Positions 26,648 to 35,748 of a DNA stretch of 64,000 nucleotides are shown here, piece after piece; the stretch's first letter is position 1; every line of letters begins with the position of its first letter. Origin of the DNA: Thermopolyspora sp040678635 (GTDB lineage Bacteria; Actinomycetota; Actinomycetes; Streptosporangiales; Streptosporangiaceae); contig NZ_JBFATZ010000009.1 of the NCBI RefSeq assembly GCF_040678635.1, forward strand, positions 62,001-126,000, read 5' to 3'. The notes beneath the pieces are model-generated. The model did no database searches. It was not told where the DNA came from and saw nothing but the letters and a program-made list of their open reading frames with translations. The position numbers and the translations under genes were made by a program.

Positions 26648-28098
26648 ACCTCGATATCACCACCGGGCTGTTCATCGACGGCGACCACACGCCCGCGTCC
26701 GACGGCGGGGCCTTCCCCACCGTCAACCCCGCGAACGGCACCGAGATCGCCCGGGTCGCCGCCGGCACCGCCGAGGACGTGGACCGGGCGGTGCGCGCCG
26801 CCCGGGCCGCCTTCGACGACGGCCGCTGGTCCCGGGCGACGCCCCGGCACCGCAAGCAGGCGCTGCTGCGCTTGGCCGAGCTGGTGCGGGAGCACACCGA
26901 GCAGCTCGCCGAGCTGGAGACGCTCGATGTGGGCAAGCCGCTCGCCGAGTCGCGCCGCGTCGACGTCGCCGGCGCCGCGAACTGCCTGCAGTGGTACGGC
27001 GAGGCCGCCGACAAGACCTACGACGAGATCGCCCCGACCGGCCCGGGCGCGCTCGCCATGATCACCCGCGAGCCGCTCGGCGTCGTCGGCGCCGTGGTTC
27101 CGTGGAACTACCCGCTGATCATCACCGCGTGGAAGATCGCCCCGGCGCTGGCGACCGGCAACTCCGTGGTGCTCAAGCCCGCCGAGCAGTCCTCCCTGTC
27201 GGCGCTGCTGCTCGCCCGGCTCGCCGTCGAGGCCGGCATCCCCGCCGGGGTGCTCAACGTCGTCCCCGGGCTCGGCCAGGTCGCCGGTCAGGCGCTCGGC
27301 CTCCACCCGGACGTGGACAAGATCGCCTTCACCGGCTCGCCCGAGGTCGGCCGCAGGTTCCTGCAGTACGCCGGCCGGTCCAACGGCAAGCAGGTCTCCC
27401 TGGAGCTGGGCGGCAAGTCGCCGCAGGTCGTGCTCGCCGACTGCCCGGACCTGACCGCCGCGGCCGAGGCGATCGCGTGGGGCATCTTCTACAACGCCGG
27501 CCAGACCTGCAACGCGGGATCCCGGCTGCTCGTCGACTCCCGCGTGCACGACGAGCTGCTCGCCGAGGTGGTGAAGGTCGCCGAGTCGATCGTGGTCGGC
27601 GACCCGCTCGACCCGGCCACCCAGATGGGTCCGGTCGCCGACCAGGGCCAGCTCGACCGGGTGCTCGGCTACCTCGCCGAGCCCGCGGGCGACGTCGTCA
27701 CCGGCGGCACCCGGATCCGGCCGGAGTCCGGCGGCTACTTCGTCGCCCCCACGGTGATCGACGGCGTCGACAACGCCTCCCGCATCGCCCAGGAGGAGGT
27801 CTTCGGCCCGGTCCTGGTGACCACCGTGTTCACCTCCGAGGACGAGGCGGTACGGCTCGCCAACCAGACCCGCTACGGCCTCGCCGCCGCCGTCTGGACC
27901 CGTGACCTCGGCAAGGCGCACCGGATCGCCCGCGAGCTGCGCGCCGGGACCGTGTGGGTGAACACCTTCGACGCCGGCGACGTGATGACCCCGTTCGGCG
28001 GGTTCAAGGACTCCGGCAGCGGCCGGGACAGGTCCCTGCACGCGCTCGACGCCTACACCGCACTCAAGACCACCTGGATCGACCTGGAGCGCTCGTGA
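26644..28098 (+). CDS. NAD(P)-dependent aldehyde dehydrogenase (484 aa)
   Basis: Full-length class 1/2-like aldehyde dehydrogenase. The nucleotide-binding segment VPWNYPLIITAWKIAPAL, the catalytic Glu in SLELGGKSPQVV, the catalytic Cys in NAGQTCNAGS and the late motif EEVFGPV are all present. It oxidises an aldehyde to the acid. Overall it resembles PuuC, betaine-aldehyde and aminobutyraldehyde dehydrogenases, but specificity cannot be fixed. It starts inside the end of the racemase gene and its stop overlaps the next start, in the middle of the catabolic operon. Confidence 0.93.
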   Translation: MNLDITTGLFIDGDHTPASDGGAFPTVNPANGTEIARVAAGTAEDVDRAVRAARAAFDDGRWSRATPRHRKQALLRLAELVREHTEQLAELETLDVGKPLAESRRVDVAGAANCLQWYGEAADKTYDEIAPTGPGALAMITREPLGVVGAVVPWNYPLIITAWKIAPALATGNSVVLKPAEQSSLSALLLARLAVEAGIPAGVLNVVPGLGQVAGQALGLHPDVDKIAFTGSPEVGRRFLQYAGRSNGKQVSLELGGKSPQVVLADCPDLTAAAEAIAWGIFYNAGQTCNAGSRLLVDSRVHDELLAEVVKVAESIVVGDPLDPATQMGPVADQGQLDRVLGYLAEPAGDVVTGGTRIRPESGGYFVAPTVIDGVDNASRIAQEEVFGPVLVTTVFTSEDEAVRLANQTRYGLAAAVWTRDLGKAHRIARELRAGTVWVNTFDAGDVMTPFGGFKDSGSGRDRSLHALDAYTALKTTWIDLERS

Positions 28099-28991
28099 GA
28101 ATCGCGTTCATCGGCCTGGGCAACATGGGCGGGCCGATGGCCCGCAACCTGGTCGCCGCAGGATACGACCTCGCCGTACACGACATCCGGCCCGACGCCG
28201 CCATCGACGGCGCGACCTGGGCGGCGAGCCCCGCCGAGGCCGGCGCCGGCCGCGACGTGGCGATCACCATGCTGCCGACGCCCCGCCACGTGGAGGCCGT
28301 GCTCCTCGGGCCGGACGGCCTGCTCGACGCGCTCGCTCCGGGCGCGGTCTGGATCGACATGTCCACCTCGGTGCCCGAGGTCGCCGACCGGGTGCGCCGG
28401 GCGGCCGAGCCGCGCGGCGTGCATGTGCTCGACGCCCCCGTGTCCGGCATGGCGGTCGGCGCGAAGGCGGGAACGCTCCAGATCTTCGTCGGCGGCGACC
28501 CGGAGGTGTACGCGCGGGTGCGCCCGGTGCTGGAGGTGATGGGCGACCCCGAGCGCATCATGCGGGTCGGCGGCCACGGCGCGGGATACACCGTCAAACT
28601 GATGATCAATCTGTTGTGGTTCGCGCACTTGGTCGCCACCACCGAGGTGCTGGCGATCGGCACCAGCGCCGGCGTCGATCTCGCCGTGCTGCGCGACGCC
28701 CTGCAGGCGAGCCCCGCCGCCAGCAACTTCCTCGGCCGCGACGTGCTGTCGGTGCTGGAACGCGGCGACTACGACGAGTCCTTCGCGCTCGCCCTCGCCT
28801 GCAAGGACCTCGGCCTCGCCGTCGATCTCGCCCGCGAGGTCAAGGTGCCCGCCGAACTGTCCGCCCTGGTCGAGCAGGTGTTCCGGCGCGCCCGCCGCGC
28901 CTACGGGGACCGCGCCGGCGAGATGGCGCCGATGCGGCTCTGGGAGGACCTGCTCGACTCACCTCTTCGACTCACCACCCAGGGGGCCTGA
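28095..28991 (+). CDS. NAD(P)-dependent beta-hydroxyacid dehydrogenase, HIBADH family (298 aa)
   Basis: The N-terminal Rossmann fold has GLGNMGGPMARNLVAAG. The substrate loop DAPVSGMAVGAKAGT and the catalytic Lys in GAGYTVKLMINLL follow, with a helical C-terminal domain. The family includes 3-hydroxyisobutyrate dehydrogenase and tartronate-semialdehyde reductase. The GTG start overlaps the dehydrogenase stop. In this operon it would interconvert a 3-hydroxyacid and its semialdehyde made from the imported substrate. Confidence 0.9.
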   Translation: MRIAFIGLGNMGGPMARNLVAAGYDLAVHDIRPDAAIDGATWAASPAEAGAGRDVAITMLPTPRHVEAVLLGPDGLLDALAPGAVWIDMSTSVPEVADRVRRAAEPRGVHVLDAPVSGMAVGAKAGTLQIFVGGDPEVYARVRPVLEVMGDPERIMRVGGHGAGYTVKLMINLLWFAHLVATTEVLAIGTSAGVDLAVLRDALQASPAASNFLGRDVLSVLERGDYDESFALALACKDLGLAVDLAREVKVPAELSALVEQVFRRARRAYGDRAGEMAPMRLWEDLLDSPLRLTTQGA

Positions 28992-30115
28992 TGCTCACCC
29001 TCACACCGATGCCGATCGCCCACGTCGGGGCGGGCGCCGTACGCATGCTCGGCGAGCTCGCCGAGAACCGCCGGGTGCTCATCGTCACCGACCCGGGGAT
29101 CGCGGCGACGCCGGTGCTGCCCGCCGTACAGGAGCAGGTGCCGCAGGCGGCGGCCTTCACCGGGGTGCACGCCAACCCGACCACCGACGACATCGCCGCG
29201 GGCGCGCAGGCGGCGCAGGAGTGCTCCGCCGAGCTGATCGTGGCGGTCGGCGGCGGCTCGTCGATCGATGCCGCCAAGGGCGTCGCGCTCGCCGCCGTCA
29301 ACCCGCAGCGCGGCCGCGACCTCGACTACCGCAACGAGTACGGCGCGTCCGCCCTGCCGATCATCGCCGTGCCCACGACCGCCGGCACCGGGGCCGAGAC
29401 CAACGCCTTCGGCGTCATCACCGACGTGGAGACCCACCGCAAGTTCTACGTCGGGCACGCCACGGCGCTGCCCCGGGCCGCGGTGCTCGACCCCGAGCTC
29501 ACCCTCGGCCTGCCGCCGGGCCCGACCGCCGCGACCGGCATGGACGCGCTCACCCACGCCCTTGAGTCGTTCTCGTCGGTGCGCGCCAACCCCTGGTCGG
29601 ACGGGATCGCGCTGCAGGTGATCCGGATGGTCTCGGCGAACCTGCCGCGGGCCGTCGCCGACGGCGCCGACCTGGAGGCGCGCGAGCGGATGCTGCTCGC
29701 CGCGCACATGGCCGGGGTCGGCATGGCCGCGACCGGGCTCGGCATCTGCCACGGCATCGGCCACCCGCTGGGCGGCCGGTTCGACATCGCGCACGGCGTC
29801 GCGCTCACGCTGCTGCTGCCGTACGTGCTCCGCTTCAACCTGGAGGTACGGCTGGCGCGCACCGCCCAGGTGGCGTTCGCGCTCGGCGTCGGCGACACCG
29901 CCAAGTCCGACGAGCGGAACGCCGAGGCGGCGATCGACGCGGTCGCGGCCCTCGCCGAGCGCGTCGGGCTCACCTCCCGCCTCGGCGACCACGGGGTCAC
30001 GCCGGACGACTTCCCGATGCTCGCCAAGGACGCGCTCGACGACGAGGTGATGGCGAACACGCCGCGGTTCCCGACCGAGGAGGACATCGTCGGCATCCTG
30101 GCGGCGGCATGCTGA
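28991..30115 (+). CDS. Iron-containing alcohol dehydrogenase (374 aa)
   Basis: Group III metal-dependent alcohol dehydrogenase. NAD-binding region VGGGSSIDAAKGVAL, substrate/cofactor loop PTTAGTGAETNAF and the metal-ligand segments GMDALTHALES and CHGIGHPLGGRFDIAHG are intact. Relatives include lactaldehyde reductase, methanol dehydrogenase (NAD) and 4-hydroxybutyrate dehydrogenase. The start shares its A with the preceding stop (TGATG). Together with the two aldehyde dehydrogenases it implies an alcohol-aldehyde-acid sequence. Confidence 0.92.
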   Translation: MLTLTPMPIAHVGAGAVRMLGELAENRRVLIVTDPGIAATPVLPAVQEQVPQAAAFTGVHANPTTDDIAAGAQAAQECSAELIVAVGGGSSIDAAKGVALAAVNPQRGRDLDYRNEYGASALPIIAVPTTAGTGAETNAFGVITDVETHRKFYVGHATALPRAAVLDPELTLGLPPGPTAATGMDALTHALESFSSVRANPWSDGIALQVIRMVSANLPRAVADGADLEARERMLLAAHMAGVGMAATGLGICHGIGHPLGGRFDIAHGVALTLLLPYVLRFNLEVRLARTAQVAFALGVGDTAKSDERNAEAAIDAVAALAERVGLTSRLGDHGVTPDDFPMLAKDALDDEVMANTPRFPTEEDIVGILAAAC

Positions 30116-31470
30116 CCGACCTGTTCATCGACGGCACCCCGGTCCCTGCGGCGCGGCGTTTCGAGGTGGAGAACCCGGCCACCGGCGCGGTGGTCGCCAC
30201 CGTGTCCGACGCCACCGCCGCGGACGCGCTGCGGGCGCTCGACGCCGCCTGCGCCTCCTCATGGGCGTCGGTGCCGCCCCGCGAGCGGGGCGAGATCCTG
30301 CGCCGGGCGTACGAGCTGATGGTCGAGCGCGCCGACGAGCTGGCCGAGCTGGCCTCGCTGGAACTGGGCCGACCGATCGCCGAGTCGCGGGCCGAGGTGG
30401 CCTACGCCGCGGAGTTCCTGCGCTGGTTCGCCGAGGAGGCGGTGCGGATCACCGGCGACTACCGGCTCGCGCCGTCCGGGGATTACCGGATCGTGGTGAC
30501 CGCCGAGCCCGTCGGCCCCTGCTACCTGATCACGCCGTGGAACTTCCCGCTCGCCATGGTCACCCGCAAGATCGGCCCCGCGCTCGCGGCGGGCTGCACG
30601 GTGGTGCTCAAGCCCGCCGAGGCCACCCCGCTGTGCGCGCTCGCCCTCGCCGACCTGCTCGCCGCGGCCGGGGTGCCCGCCGGAGCGGTGAACGTGCTGC
30701 CCTGCTCGTCCCCGGTGGAGGTCACCGCGGCGCTGCTCGGCGACGGGCGGCTGCGCAAGCTGTCCTTCACCGGCTCTACCGCCGTGGGCAAGACGCTGCT
30801 GCGGCAGAGCGCCGACGGGGTGCTGCGCACCTCGATGGAACTGGGCGGCAACGCGCCGTTCCTGGTGCTCGCCGACGCGTCGGTGCCGGACGCGATCGAG
30901 GGCGCGCTGGTGGCGAAGATGCGCAACTCCGGCCAGTCCTGCGTGGCGGCGAACCGGTTCCTCGTCTACGAGTCGGTGGCGGCCGAGTTCACCGAGGGCC
31001 TGGTCGCGCGGATGGCGGCGCTGACGGAGTACGGCCCGCTGGTGAGCGCGGCGGCCCGGGAGCGGGTGCACGGCCTGGTGGGGAGGTACAGCGGCAAGGT
31101 GCTGCTGGGCGGGGAGATCCCGGACGGGCCTGGATACTTCTACCCGCCCACGGTGATCGCGGACGCCCCGCCCGTCGACGAGGAGATCTTCGGCCCGGTC
31201 GCCCCGATCACGGTGTTCTCCGACGAGGACGCCATGATCGAGGCGGCCAACGCGACCCCGGCCGGCCTCGTGGCCTTCGTGTACACCCGCTCCCGCGGCC
31301 TGCAGGTCGCCGATGCCCTCCAGGCGGGCATGGTGGGCATCAACCGGGGCCTGGTGTCGAACCCGGCCGCTCCCTTCGGCGGGATCAAGGAGTCGGGTCT
31401 CGGCCGTGAGGGGGGTTTCGAGGGCATTCATGAGTATCTGGAGGTGAAGTACCTCGCCCTGGGGTCCTGA
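30109..31470 (+). CDS. Aldehyde dehydrogenase, succinate-semialdehyde-dehydrogenase-like (453 aa)
   Basis: A second aldehyde dehydrogenase, distinct from the earlier one in the operon. Key motifs are ITPWNFPLAMVTRKIGPAL, catalytic Glu in SMELGGNAPF, catalytic Cys in NSGQSCVAAN and EEIFGPVAPI. At 453 residues it is near the short end of the family. Best overall resemblance is to succinate-semialdehyde dehydrogenases (GabD type). It overlaps the alcohol dehydrogenase gene by 7 bp and is the last gene before a strong hairpin terminator, so it closes the operon. Confidence 0.92.
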   Translation: MLTDLFIDGTPVPAARRFEVENPATGAVVATVSDATAADALRALDAACASSWASVPPRERGEILRRAYELMVERADELAELASLELGRPIAESRAEVAYAAEFLRWFAEEAVRITGDYRLAPSGDYRIVVTAEPVGPCYLITPWNFPLAMVTRKIGPALAAGCTVVLKPAEATPLCALALADLLAAAGVPAGAVNVLPCSSPVEVTAALLGDGRLRKLSFTGSTAVGKTLLRQSADGVLRTSMELGGNAPFLVLADASVPDAIEGALVAKMRNSGQSCVAANRFLVYESVAAEFTEGLVARMAALTEYGPLVSAAARERVHGLVGRYSGKVLLGGEIPDGPGYFYPPTVIADAPPVDEEIFGPVAPITVFSDEDAMIEAANATPAGLVAFVYTRSRGLQVADALQAGMVGINRGLVSNPAAPFGGIKESGLGREGGFEGIHEYLEVKYLALGS

Positions 31471-31480
31471 CCTGGGGTGT

Positions 31481-31511
31481 GGCGGCCTCCGGCGTGGCGC
31501 CGGAGGCCGCC
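31481..31511 (+). terminator. Terminator of the transporter-dehydrogenase operon
   Basis: Perfect 14-bp arms, GGCGGCCTCCGGCG and CGCCGGAGGCCGCC, around a TGG loop begin 11 bp after the stop codon. The stem is strong, with no long T tract. Confidence 0.75.
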
Positions 31512-32023
31512 GCATCATTCATGGGGCCCGCGGTACGGCTCGTCGTGTGCCCGGTGGCGAGGCCGGGCCTGGCGGCCGGGACGTCGCCGCCGCCGGGGTC
31601 GACGAGGTGGATGAGATGGGGTGTTCGGCGGCCTCGGCGTCCTGGGCATCCTCGGCGGCGGGCCGATCCGGAGTTGGGCGGAGGGGCGTACGAGACAGCA
31701 GGGTGCCCGTCGGTCGTTGGTGGAGGCCGCGTCACCAGCGTTGATCGCCTCCCGCGCAGGCAGGCGTCGCACTTCCCGGTACTACCAGTAGGGAAGCTTG
31801 ATTTTTCTGACAGATCGACCTTACTATCGCTACGCTGTACTATTTACAGTTAATCGGCCTATTTGTGAGGTATGTCGTGACTGTGTGGCTTGTTGCACGG
31901 CTGCACGTCGATCTTTGCCGCCTCACCAGCTCCCTCTGTAGCTGACCAGCGCTTCGAAGAACACCCAACCCCCTCACCCCATCCGCGTGCCTATTTCGGC
32001 ATGCCGTCATTCGGAGCCTCGTC
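31512..32023. other. Intergenic region with a low-GC promoter segment
   Basis: No supported gene in 512 bp; short open frames on both strands have no ribosome site or recognisable product. From about 31780 to 31880 the base composition becomes AT-rich, which fits a promoter for the downstream symporter gene. Confidence 0.6.
31798..31827 (+). promoter_or_regulatory. Sigma-70-like promoter for the symporter gene
   Basis: TTGATT (31798-31803) and TACTAT (31822-31827) are separated by 18 bp in the AT-rich stretch. A second TACTAT lies at 31838. The mRNA would have a leader of about 190 nt before the symporter start. Confidence 0.5.
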
Positions 32024-33310
32024 ATGAAGAGATTCTCCTTCTCCCTGCAGTTGCTCCTGGGCCTGGTCGTGGGAGCGGCCCTCGGGTTCGTCGCCCGCGC
32101 CTGGGACATCAGCTGGCTCGCCGACACCCTCACCGAGGTCGGCACCATCTTCGTCCAGCTCCTCAAGCTGGCGGTGGCGCCGCTGGTCTTCACCGCCGTG
32201 GTGGTCAGCGTCGCCAACCTCGGCAACGTCACGGGCGCGGCCAGGCTCGCCGGCAAGACGCTGCTGTGGTTCATGGCCACCGCCCTGATCGCCGTCGTGA
32301 TCGGCATCGCCCTCGGCCTGATCATCAACCCCGGCCAGGGCGTCACCCTCGACACGTCGCAGGCACGGGCGCCCGAGCACACCGGTAGCTGGGTCGACTT
32401 CCTCACCGGGATCATCCCGACGAACGTCGTCACCGCGTTCTCCGAGCTCAACGTCCTCCAGATCGTCTTCCTCGGCATCGTGCTCGGCGCGGCGGCCCTC
32501 GCGCTCGGCGAGAAGGCCGAGCCGTTCCTCAACCTCAGCCGGTCCGTCCTCGATCTGGTGCAGAAGGCGCTGTGGTGGGTGATCCGCCTCGCCCCGATCG
32601 GCACCGCCGGTCTCATCGGCAAGTCGGTCGCGACGTACGGGTGGGACCTGCTCGCGCCGCTGACCCGGCTCACCATCGGCGTCTACGTCGGCTGCCTCAT
32701 CGTCCTGGTCGCCGTCTACCCGGCGCTGCTCGCCGGAGTCGGCAAGGTCAACCCGGTCACGTTCTACCGCAACGCCTGGCCCGCGATCGAGCTCGCCTTC
32801 GTCTCCCGCTCCTCGGTCGGCACGCTGCCGCTCACCCAGAAGGTCACGATCGAGCGCCTCGGCGTCGACCGCGACTACGCCTCCTTCGCCGTGCCGTTCG
32901 GCGCCACCACGAAGATGGACGGCTGCGCCTCGATCTACCCGGCACTCGCGGCGATCTTCGTGGCGCAGGTGTTCGACGTGCCGCTCGGGTTCGGCGACTA
33001 CCTGCTGATCGCCTTCGTCTCGGTGGTCGGCTCGGCCGCGACCGCCGGCCTCACCGGCGCGATCGTCATGCTCACGCTGACGCTCACCACGCTCGGCCTG
33101 CCGCTGGAGGGCGTCGGCCTGCTGCTCGCCATCGACCCGATCCTCGACATGATCCGCACCGCGACCAACGTCACCGGGCAGATCGTGGTCCCGGTCCTCG
33201 TCGCCCGCAGCGAGCGCCGTCTCGACGACGCGGTGCTCAACACCCCGCCGCAGCCGCTCGACACCGCCCCGGCGCCCGCGCCGTCCCGGGTCGGCGAATC
33301 GGTCGCCTGA
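32024..33310 (+). CDS. Dicarboxylate/glutamate:cation symporter, DAACS family (428 aa)
   Basis: Eight membrane helices plus two re-entrant loops of the GltP/DctA fold. The Ser-rich hairpin loop appears as SRSSVGTLP (about residue 267), followed by FGATTKMDGCASIYP (about 291), and helix 8 carries DMIRTATNVTGQ. These are the substrate and cation-binding signatures. It would import glutamate, aspartate or C4-dicarboxylates with H+ or Na+. It is a stand-alone gene with its own promoter region and terminator, so a link with the preceding operon is positional only. Confidence 0.92.
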   Translation: MKRFSFSLQLLLGLVVGAALGFVARAWDISWLADTLTEVGTIFVQLLKLAVAPLVFTAVVVSVANLGNVTGAARLAGKTLLWFMATALIAVVIGIALGLIINPGQGVTLDTSQARAPEHTGSWVDFLTGIIPTNVVTAFSELNVLQIVFLGIVLGAAALALGEKAEPFLNLSRSVLDLVQKALWWVIRLAPIGTAGLIGKSVATYGWDLLAPLTRLTIGVYVGCLIVLVAVYPALLAGVGKVNPVTFYRNAWPAIELAFVSRSSVGTLPLTQKVTIERLGVDRDYASFAVPFGATTKMDGCASIYPALAAIFVAQVFDVPLGFGDYLLIAFVSVVGSAATAGLTGAIVMLTLTLTTLGLPLEGVGLLLAIDPILDMIRTATNVTGQIVVPVLVARSERRLDDAVLNTPPQPLDTAPAPAPSRVGESVA

Positions 33311-33323
33311 CCACCTCGACACC

Positions 33324-33359
33324 GCGGCCGGGATCGCCCGCACAGGGCGACCCGGCCGC
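33324..33359 (+). terminator. Terminator after the symporter gene
   Basis: The stem GCGGCCGGG-a-TCGCCC pairs with GGGCGA-c-CCCGGCCGC around a 5-nt loop, starting 13 bp past the stop. Confidence 0.65.
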
Positions 33360-33570
33360 ACGCATTTGTTCAGGTCCATTCGGTACGGAACCCATCTCCG
33401 GCTGAGGAGGAGGCCGTGCGCGCGGACCAGCGTTAGAACGAGATCGCTGTCGATGTGGATTTCCGCCGCCGCCAGATGGCCATAGGGGCACGGTAACGCG
33501 GGTGGCCGTGCAGACACGGCGTCGGCTTGTTAGTATCGAACAGTCTTAGATATATCGAGGAAGGATCGTC

Positions 33571-34272
33571 ATGGCACGCGGCGCGTGGTTACTGGAACGG
33601 CTGCTGGTGCAGGGAACGGCCACCGCGGTCGAGGACATCGAAGGCCGATGGCGGCGCATCCGGCTGGAAGGGGTCGGCGGGCTCGACTGGGAACCGGGCC
33701 AACACGTGCGAGTACAGGTGGGGGAGCTGTCCTTACGGGCCGCTCGGGACATGCTGCGCACCTACACGGTCTGGGACTACGACGGCGACGCTCTGGAACT
33801 ACGGGTGTTCGAGCACGGCGAAGGCCCAGGGGCACGGTGGGCCAGGGAGTTGGAGGTGGGCGCCCAGGTGATGTTCAGGGCCCCCGAAGGAGGGTTCACC
33901 GTACGGCAGGGCGCGGCAGGTCATGTGTTCGTCGGCGAGGAGACGGCGTCGGTGGCGTTCGGCGCCATGATGCGGTCCCTCAACGGACGGGCCCGGGCCA
34001 TCGTGGAGGTGAGCGACCCCGCTGACCGGCTCCCGATCGGCGGCGACGTGCAATGGATCGACCGCGGCACCGAGTCCGCCTACGACTCCAAACGCCTGGT
34101 CGAGGCCGTCGCCGCACTGGAAGGACTCACCCCGGGCACCGTCGTCTACCTCGCCGGCGAGGCGAAGACCTGCCAGTCCGTCAAGCGCCACCTGCTGCAC
34201 GACCGAAACTGGCCACGCCGCGACATCGTGGTCAAACCCTTCTGGACCCCGGGCCGACGCGGAATGGACTGA
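33571..34272 (+). CDS. Siderophore-interacting flavoprotein, SIP/ViuB family (233 aa)
   Basis: Residues 10-120 form the FAD-binding barrel, with the flavin motif RTYTVWDYD near residue 64. The C-terminal NAD(P)-binding SIP domain includes FVGEETASVAFGAMM and VYLAGEAKTCQSVKRHL and ends WTPGRRGMD. Such enzymes reduce ferric siderophores in the cytoplasm to release iron. GAGGAAGGA precedes the ATG. An AT-rich stretch upstream (about 33525-33560, with TTGTTA and TAGATATAT) probably holds the promoter. The gene stands alone, with no siderophore transporter beside it. Confidence 0.88.
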   Translation: MARGAWLLERLLVQGTATAVEDIEGRWRRIRLEGVGGLDWEPGQHVRVQVGELSLRAARDMLRTYTVWDYDGDALELRVFEHGEGPGARWARELEVGAQVMFRAPEGGFTVRQGAAGHVFVGEETASVAFGAMMRSLNGRARAIVEVSDPADRLPIGGDVQWIDRGTESAYDSKRLVEAVAALEGLTPGTVVYLAGEAKTCQSVKRHLLHDRNWPRRDIVVKPFWTPGRRGMD

Positions 34273-34520
34273 CCCAACCGTATTCATGGTGTGCATTCAT
34301 GATGTGCGCCGAAACCCGGTTGTGGGCTTCGCCGTCGCTCCTTACGGTCGGGACCGCTACCATCTCGACGCGCTGACCGGGCGGTTCGAGGCGCGGCGCA
34401 CAGTAGTCCGGGACGGCCGCGCTCGGCGCGACGCTGCGTCGAGAGCCAGTCCACAACCGTGATCCTCTCTCGGGGATCCTCCTTCGGGAAAACGTCACTC
34501 CTGAGATCTATGCTGCAGCG

Positions 34521-35219
34521 ATGAACCGCCGAGATCGGTACCAAGCGGAGTTGCGGGCACTCGACGGTGTGCGATGGCCGGGCTACCTGGCCGAGCACTC
34601 GGGGCTGCCGGGGTCGCGCGCAAACATAGAGCTGGCCCAGGCCGTCGCCGATGAGGGCGACCGGGGTCGCTTCGACGAGTTCATCGCCACCGGCGACGAG
34701 TACCTGGTGTTCTGCGGCGTTATCGGGCTCGGGAGGCTGCTGGCCGAGGGCGCGGGGCCGGAGGTGGAGGATCGGCTCCGGGAGCATGCAGCCGACGGGC
34801 GCTGGCGGGTGCGCGAGGCGGTGGCCATGGCGCTGCAGCGCCTCGGCGACGCGGACCTGCCGCGCCTCCTGAGCGTCGTCGACGGCTGGTCCGGCCAGGA
34901 TGACCCGCTGGTCCAGCGGGCGGCCGTGGCCGGACTGTGCGAGCCTCGCCTGCTGAAAACGCCGGAGGCCGCGGAATGCGCCGTCGAGGTGTGCGCCCGG
35001 GTCACGCGGGCGCTCGCCGCACGGTCGGCGGACGAGCGGCGGGACCCGGGGGTGCGGGCGCTGCGGCAGGCGCTGGGCTACTGCTGGAGCGTCGCGGTGG
35101 CCGCCGATCCGGTGGTCGGCCTGCCCGCCTTCCGGACGCTGGCCGCCTCCACCGATGGTGACGTGCTCTGGATCGTCCGAGAGAACGGCAAGAAGGCGCG
35201 GCTCGCGAAACTGCTCTGA
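34521..35219 (+). CDS. HEAT-repeat-containing protein (232 aa)
   Basis: A soluble all-helical protein. Repeated helix pairs such as DEYLVFCGVIGLGRLLAEGA, WRVREAVAMALQRLG and DPLVQRAAVAGLCEPRLL fit HEAT/armadillo repeats. This scaffold usually binds proteins or nucleic acid, and DNA-alkylation-repeat proteins use a similar fold. No catalytic motif is visible and no neighbour suggests a role. Confidence 0.7.
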   Translation: MNRRDRYQAELRALDGVRWPGYLAEHSGLPGSRANIELAQAVADEGDRGRFDEFIATGDEYLVFCGVIGLGRLLAEGAGPEVEDRLREHAADGRWRVREAVAMALQRLGDADLPRLLSVVDGWSGQDDPLVQRAAVAGLCEPRLLKTPEAAECAVEVCARVTRALAARSADERRDPGVRALRQALGYCWSVAVAADPVVGLPAFRTLAASTDGDVLWIVRENGKKARLAKLL

Positions 35220-35260
35220 CGGAGTGCCGCCTGCGTCTCCGGCGGGGATGCGCCGATAGC

Positions 35261-35274
35261 GTTCCACGTGAAAC
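35261..35274. promoter_or_regulatory. parS-like palindrome
   Basis: GTTCCACGTGAAAC matches 13 of 14 bases of the actinobacterial ParB site GTTTCACGTGAAAC. It lies between two convergent genes, where a promoter operator is unlikely. A single degenerate copy may be a low-affinity ParB site or chance. Confidence 0.45.
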
Positions 35275-35301
35275 ATGGTCAACGGATGATGCCGCGCCTG
35301 C

Positions 35302-35616
35302 TCATGAGGAGTCCGTGCCGCCGTCGTCGAGGACCAGGCGGCCGGTGTGGTCCCGCCGGGCACGGAACAGCACCGGGCCAAGGACGTACTGAGGGTCCCG
35401 GCCCCGCAGGTCGAGGCGGGCCGCGCGAATCTGCCCGGCGGCCCCTGCCTCCGGCATGGCGGTGACCGCGTCGAGCATCCGGCGGCGTGCCAGCCACGGG
35501 CCGCCGGTGACGCCGCACGAGGCGCGGCCGTGCCCGGAGTCGGCATCCCACAGGAACAGGGGCTTGGGTTCGCCGGGCAGGCCAGAGAGCCATCCGGCGG
35601 GGTCATGGCTACTCAT
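35302..35616 (-). CDS. Small conserved protein of unknown function (104 aa)
   Basis: No family named. The protein starts MSSHDPAGWLSGLPGEPKPL and carries LWDADSGHGRASCGVTGGPW and RAARLDLRGRDPQYVLGPV; the density of Trp, Gly and charged turns suggests a small folded domain. A longer GTG start at 35703 is possible. However, TTGGGT (35647-35652) and TACGGT (35624-35629) with 17-bp spacing sit 7 nt before the ATG at 35616, which fits a leaderless mRNA and favours the shorter protein. It follows the XRE regulator on the same strand and may be its partner, as small proteins often are in XRE/DUF397-type actinobacterial pairs. Confidence 0.65.
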   Translation of the reverse strand: MSSHDPAGWLSGLPGEPKPLFLWDADSGHGRASCGVTGGPWLARRRMLDAVTAMPEAGAAGQIRAARLDLRGRDPQYVLGPVLFRARRDHTGRLVLDDGGTDSS

Positions 35617-35623
35617 GGGGGCG

Positions 35624-35652
35624 ACCGTATGACTGTGGGTAACGGCACCCAA
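35624..35652 (-). promoter_or_regulatory. Probable leaderless promoter
   Basis: On the minus strand TTGGGT, a 17-bp spacer and TACGGT are followed after 7 nt by the ATG at 35616, placing the transcription start at the start codon. Confidence 0.45.
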
Positions 35653-35748
35653 GGGACGTGATGTCCCATCCCATGGGCCGTCCGCGGCGAGGTCGAACAG
35701 CACGTCCTACCTCGCCGGGGCGGCGGCGCGGCGGTGGGACGTTGCGTC

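Noticed and set aside
31479..31853. Open frames on both strands between the operon terminator and the symporter
   Set aside because: No ribosome site, no recognisable product, and the plus frame starts inside the terminator hairpin.
32128..33409. Minus-strand frame (508 codons, 31991-33517) opposite the symporter
   Set aside because: Asp/Glu/Gly/Arg-rich antisense shadow of a clear membrane transporter gene.
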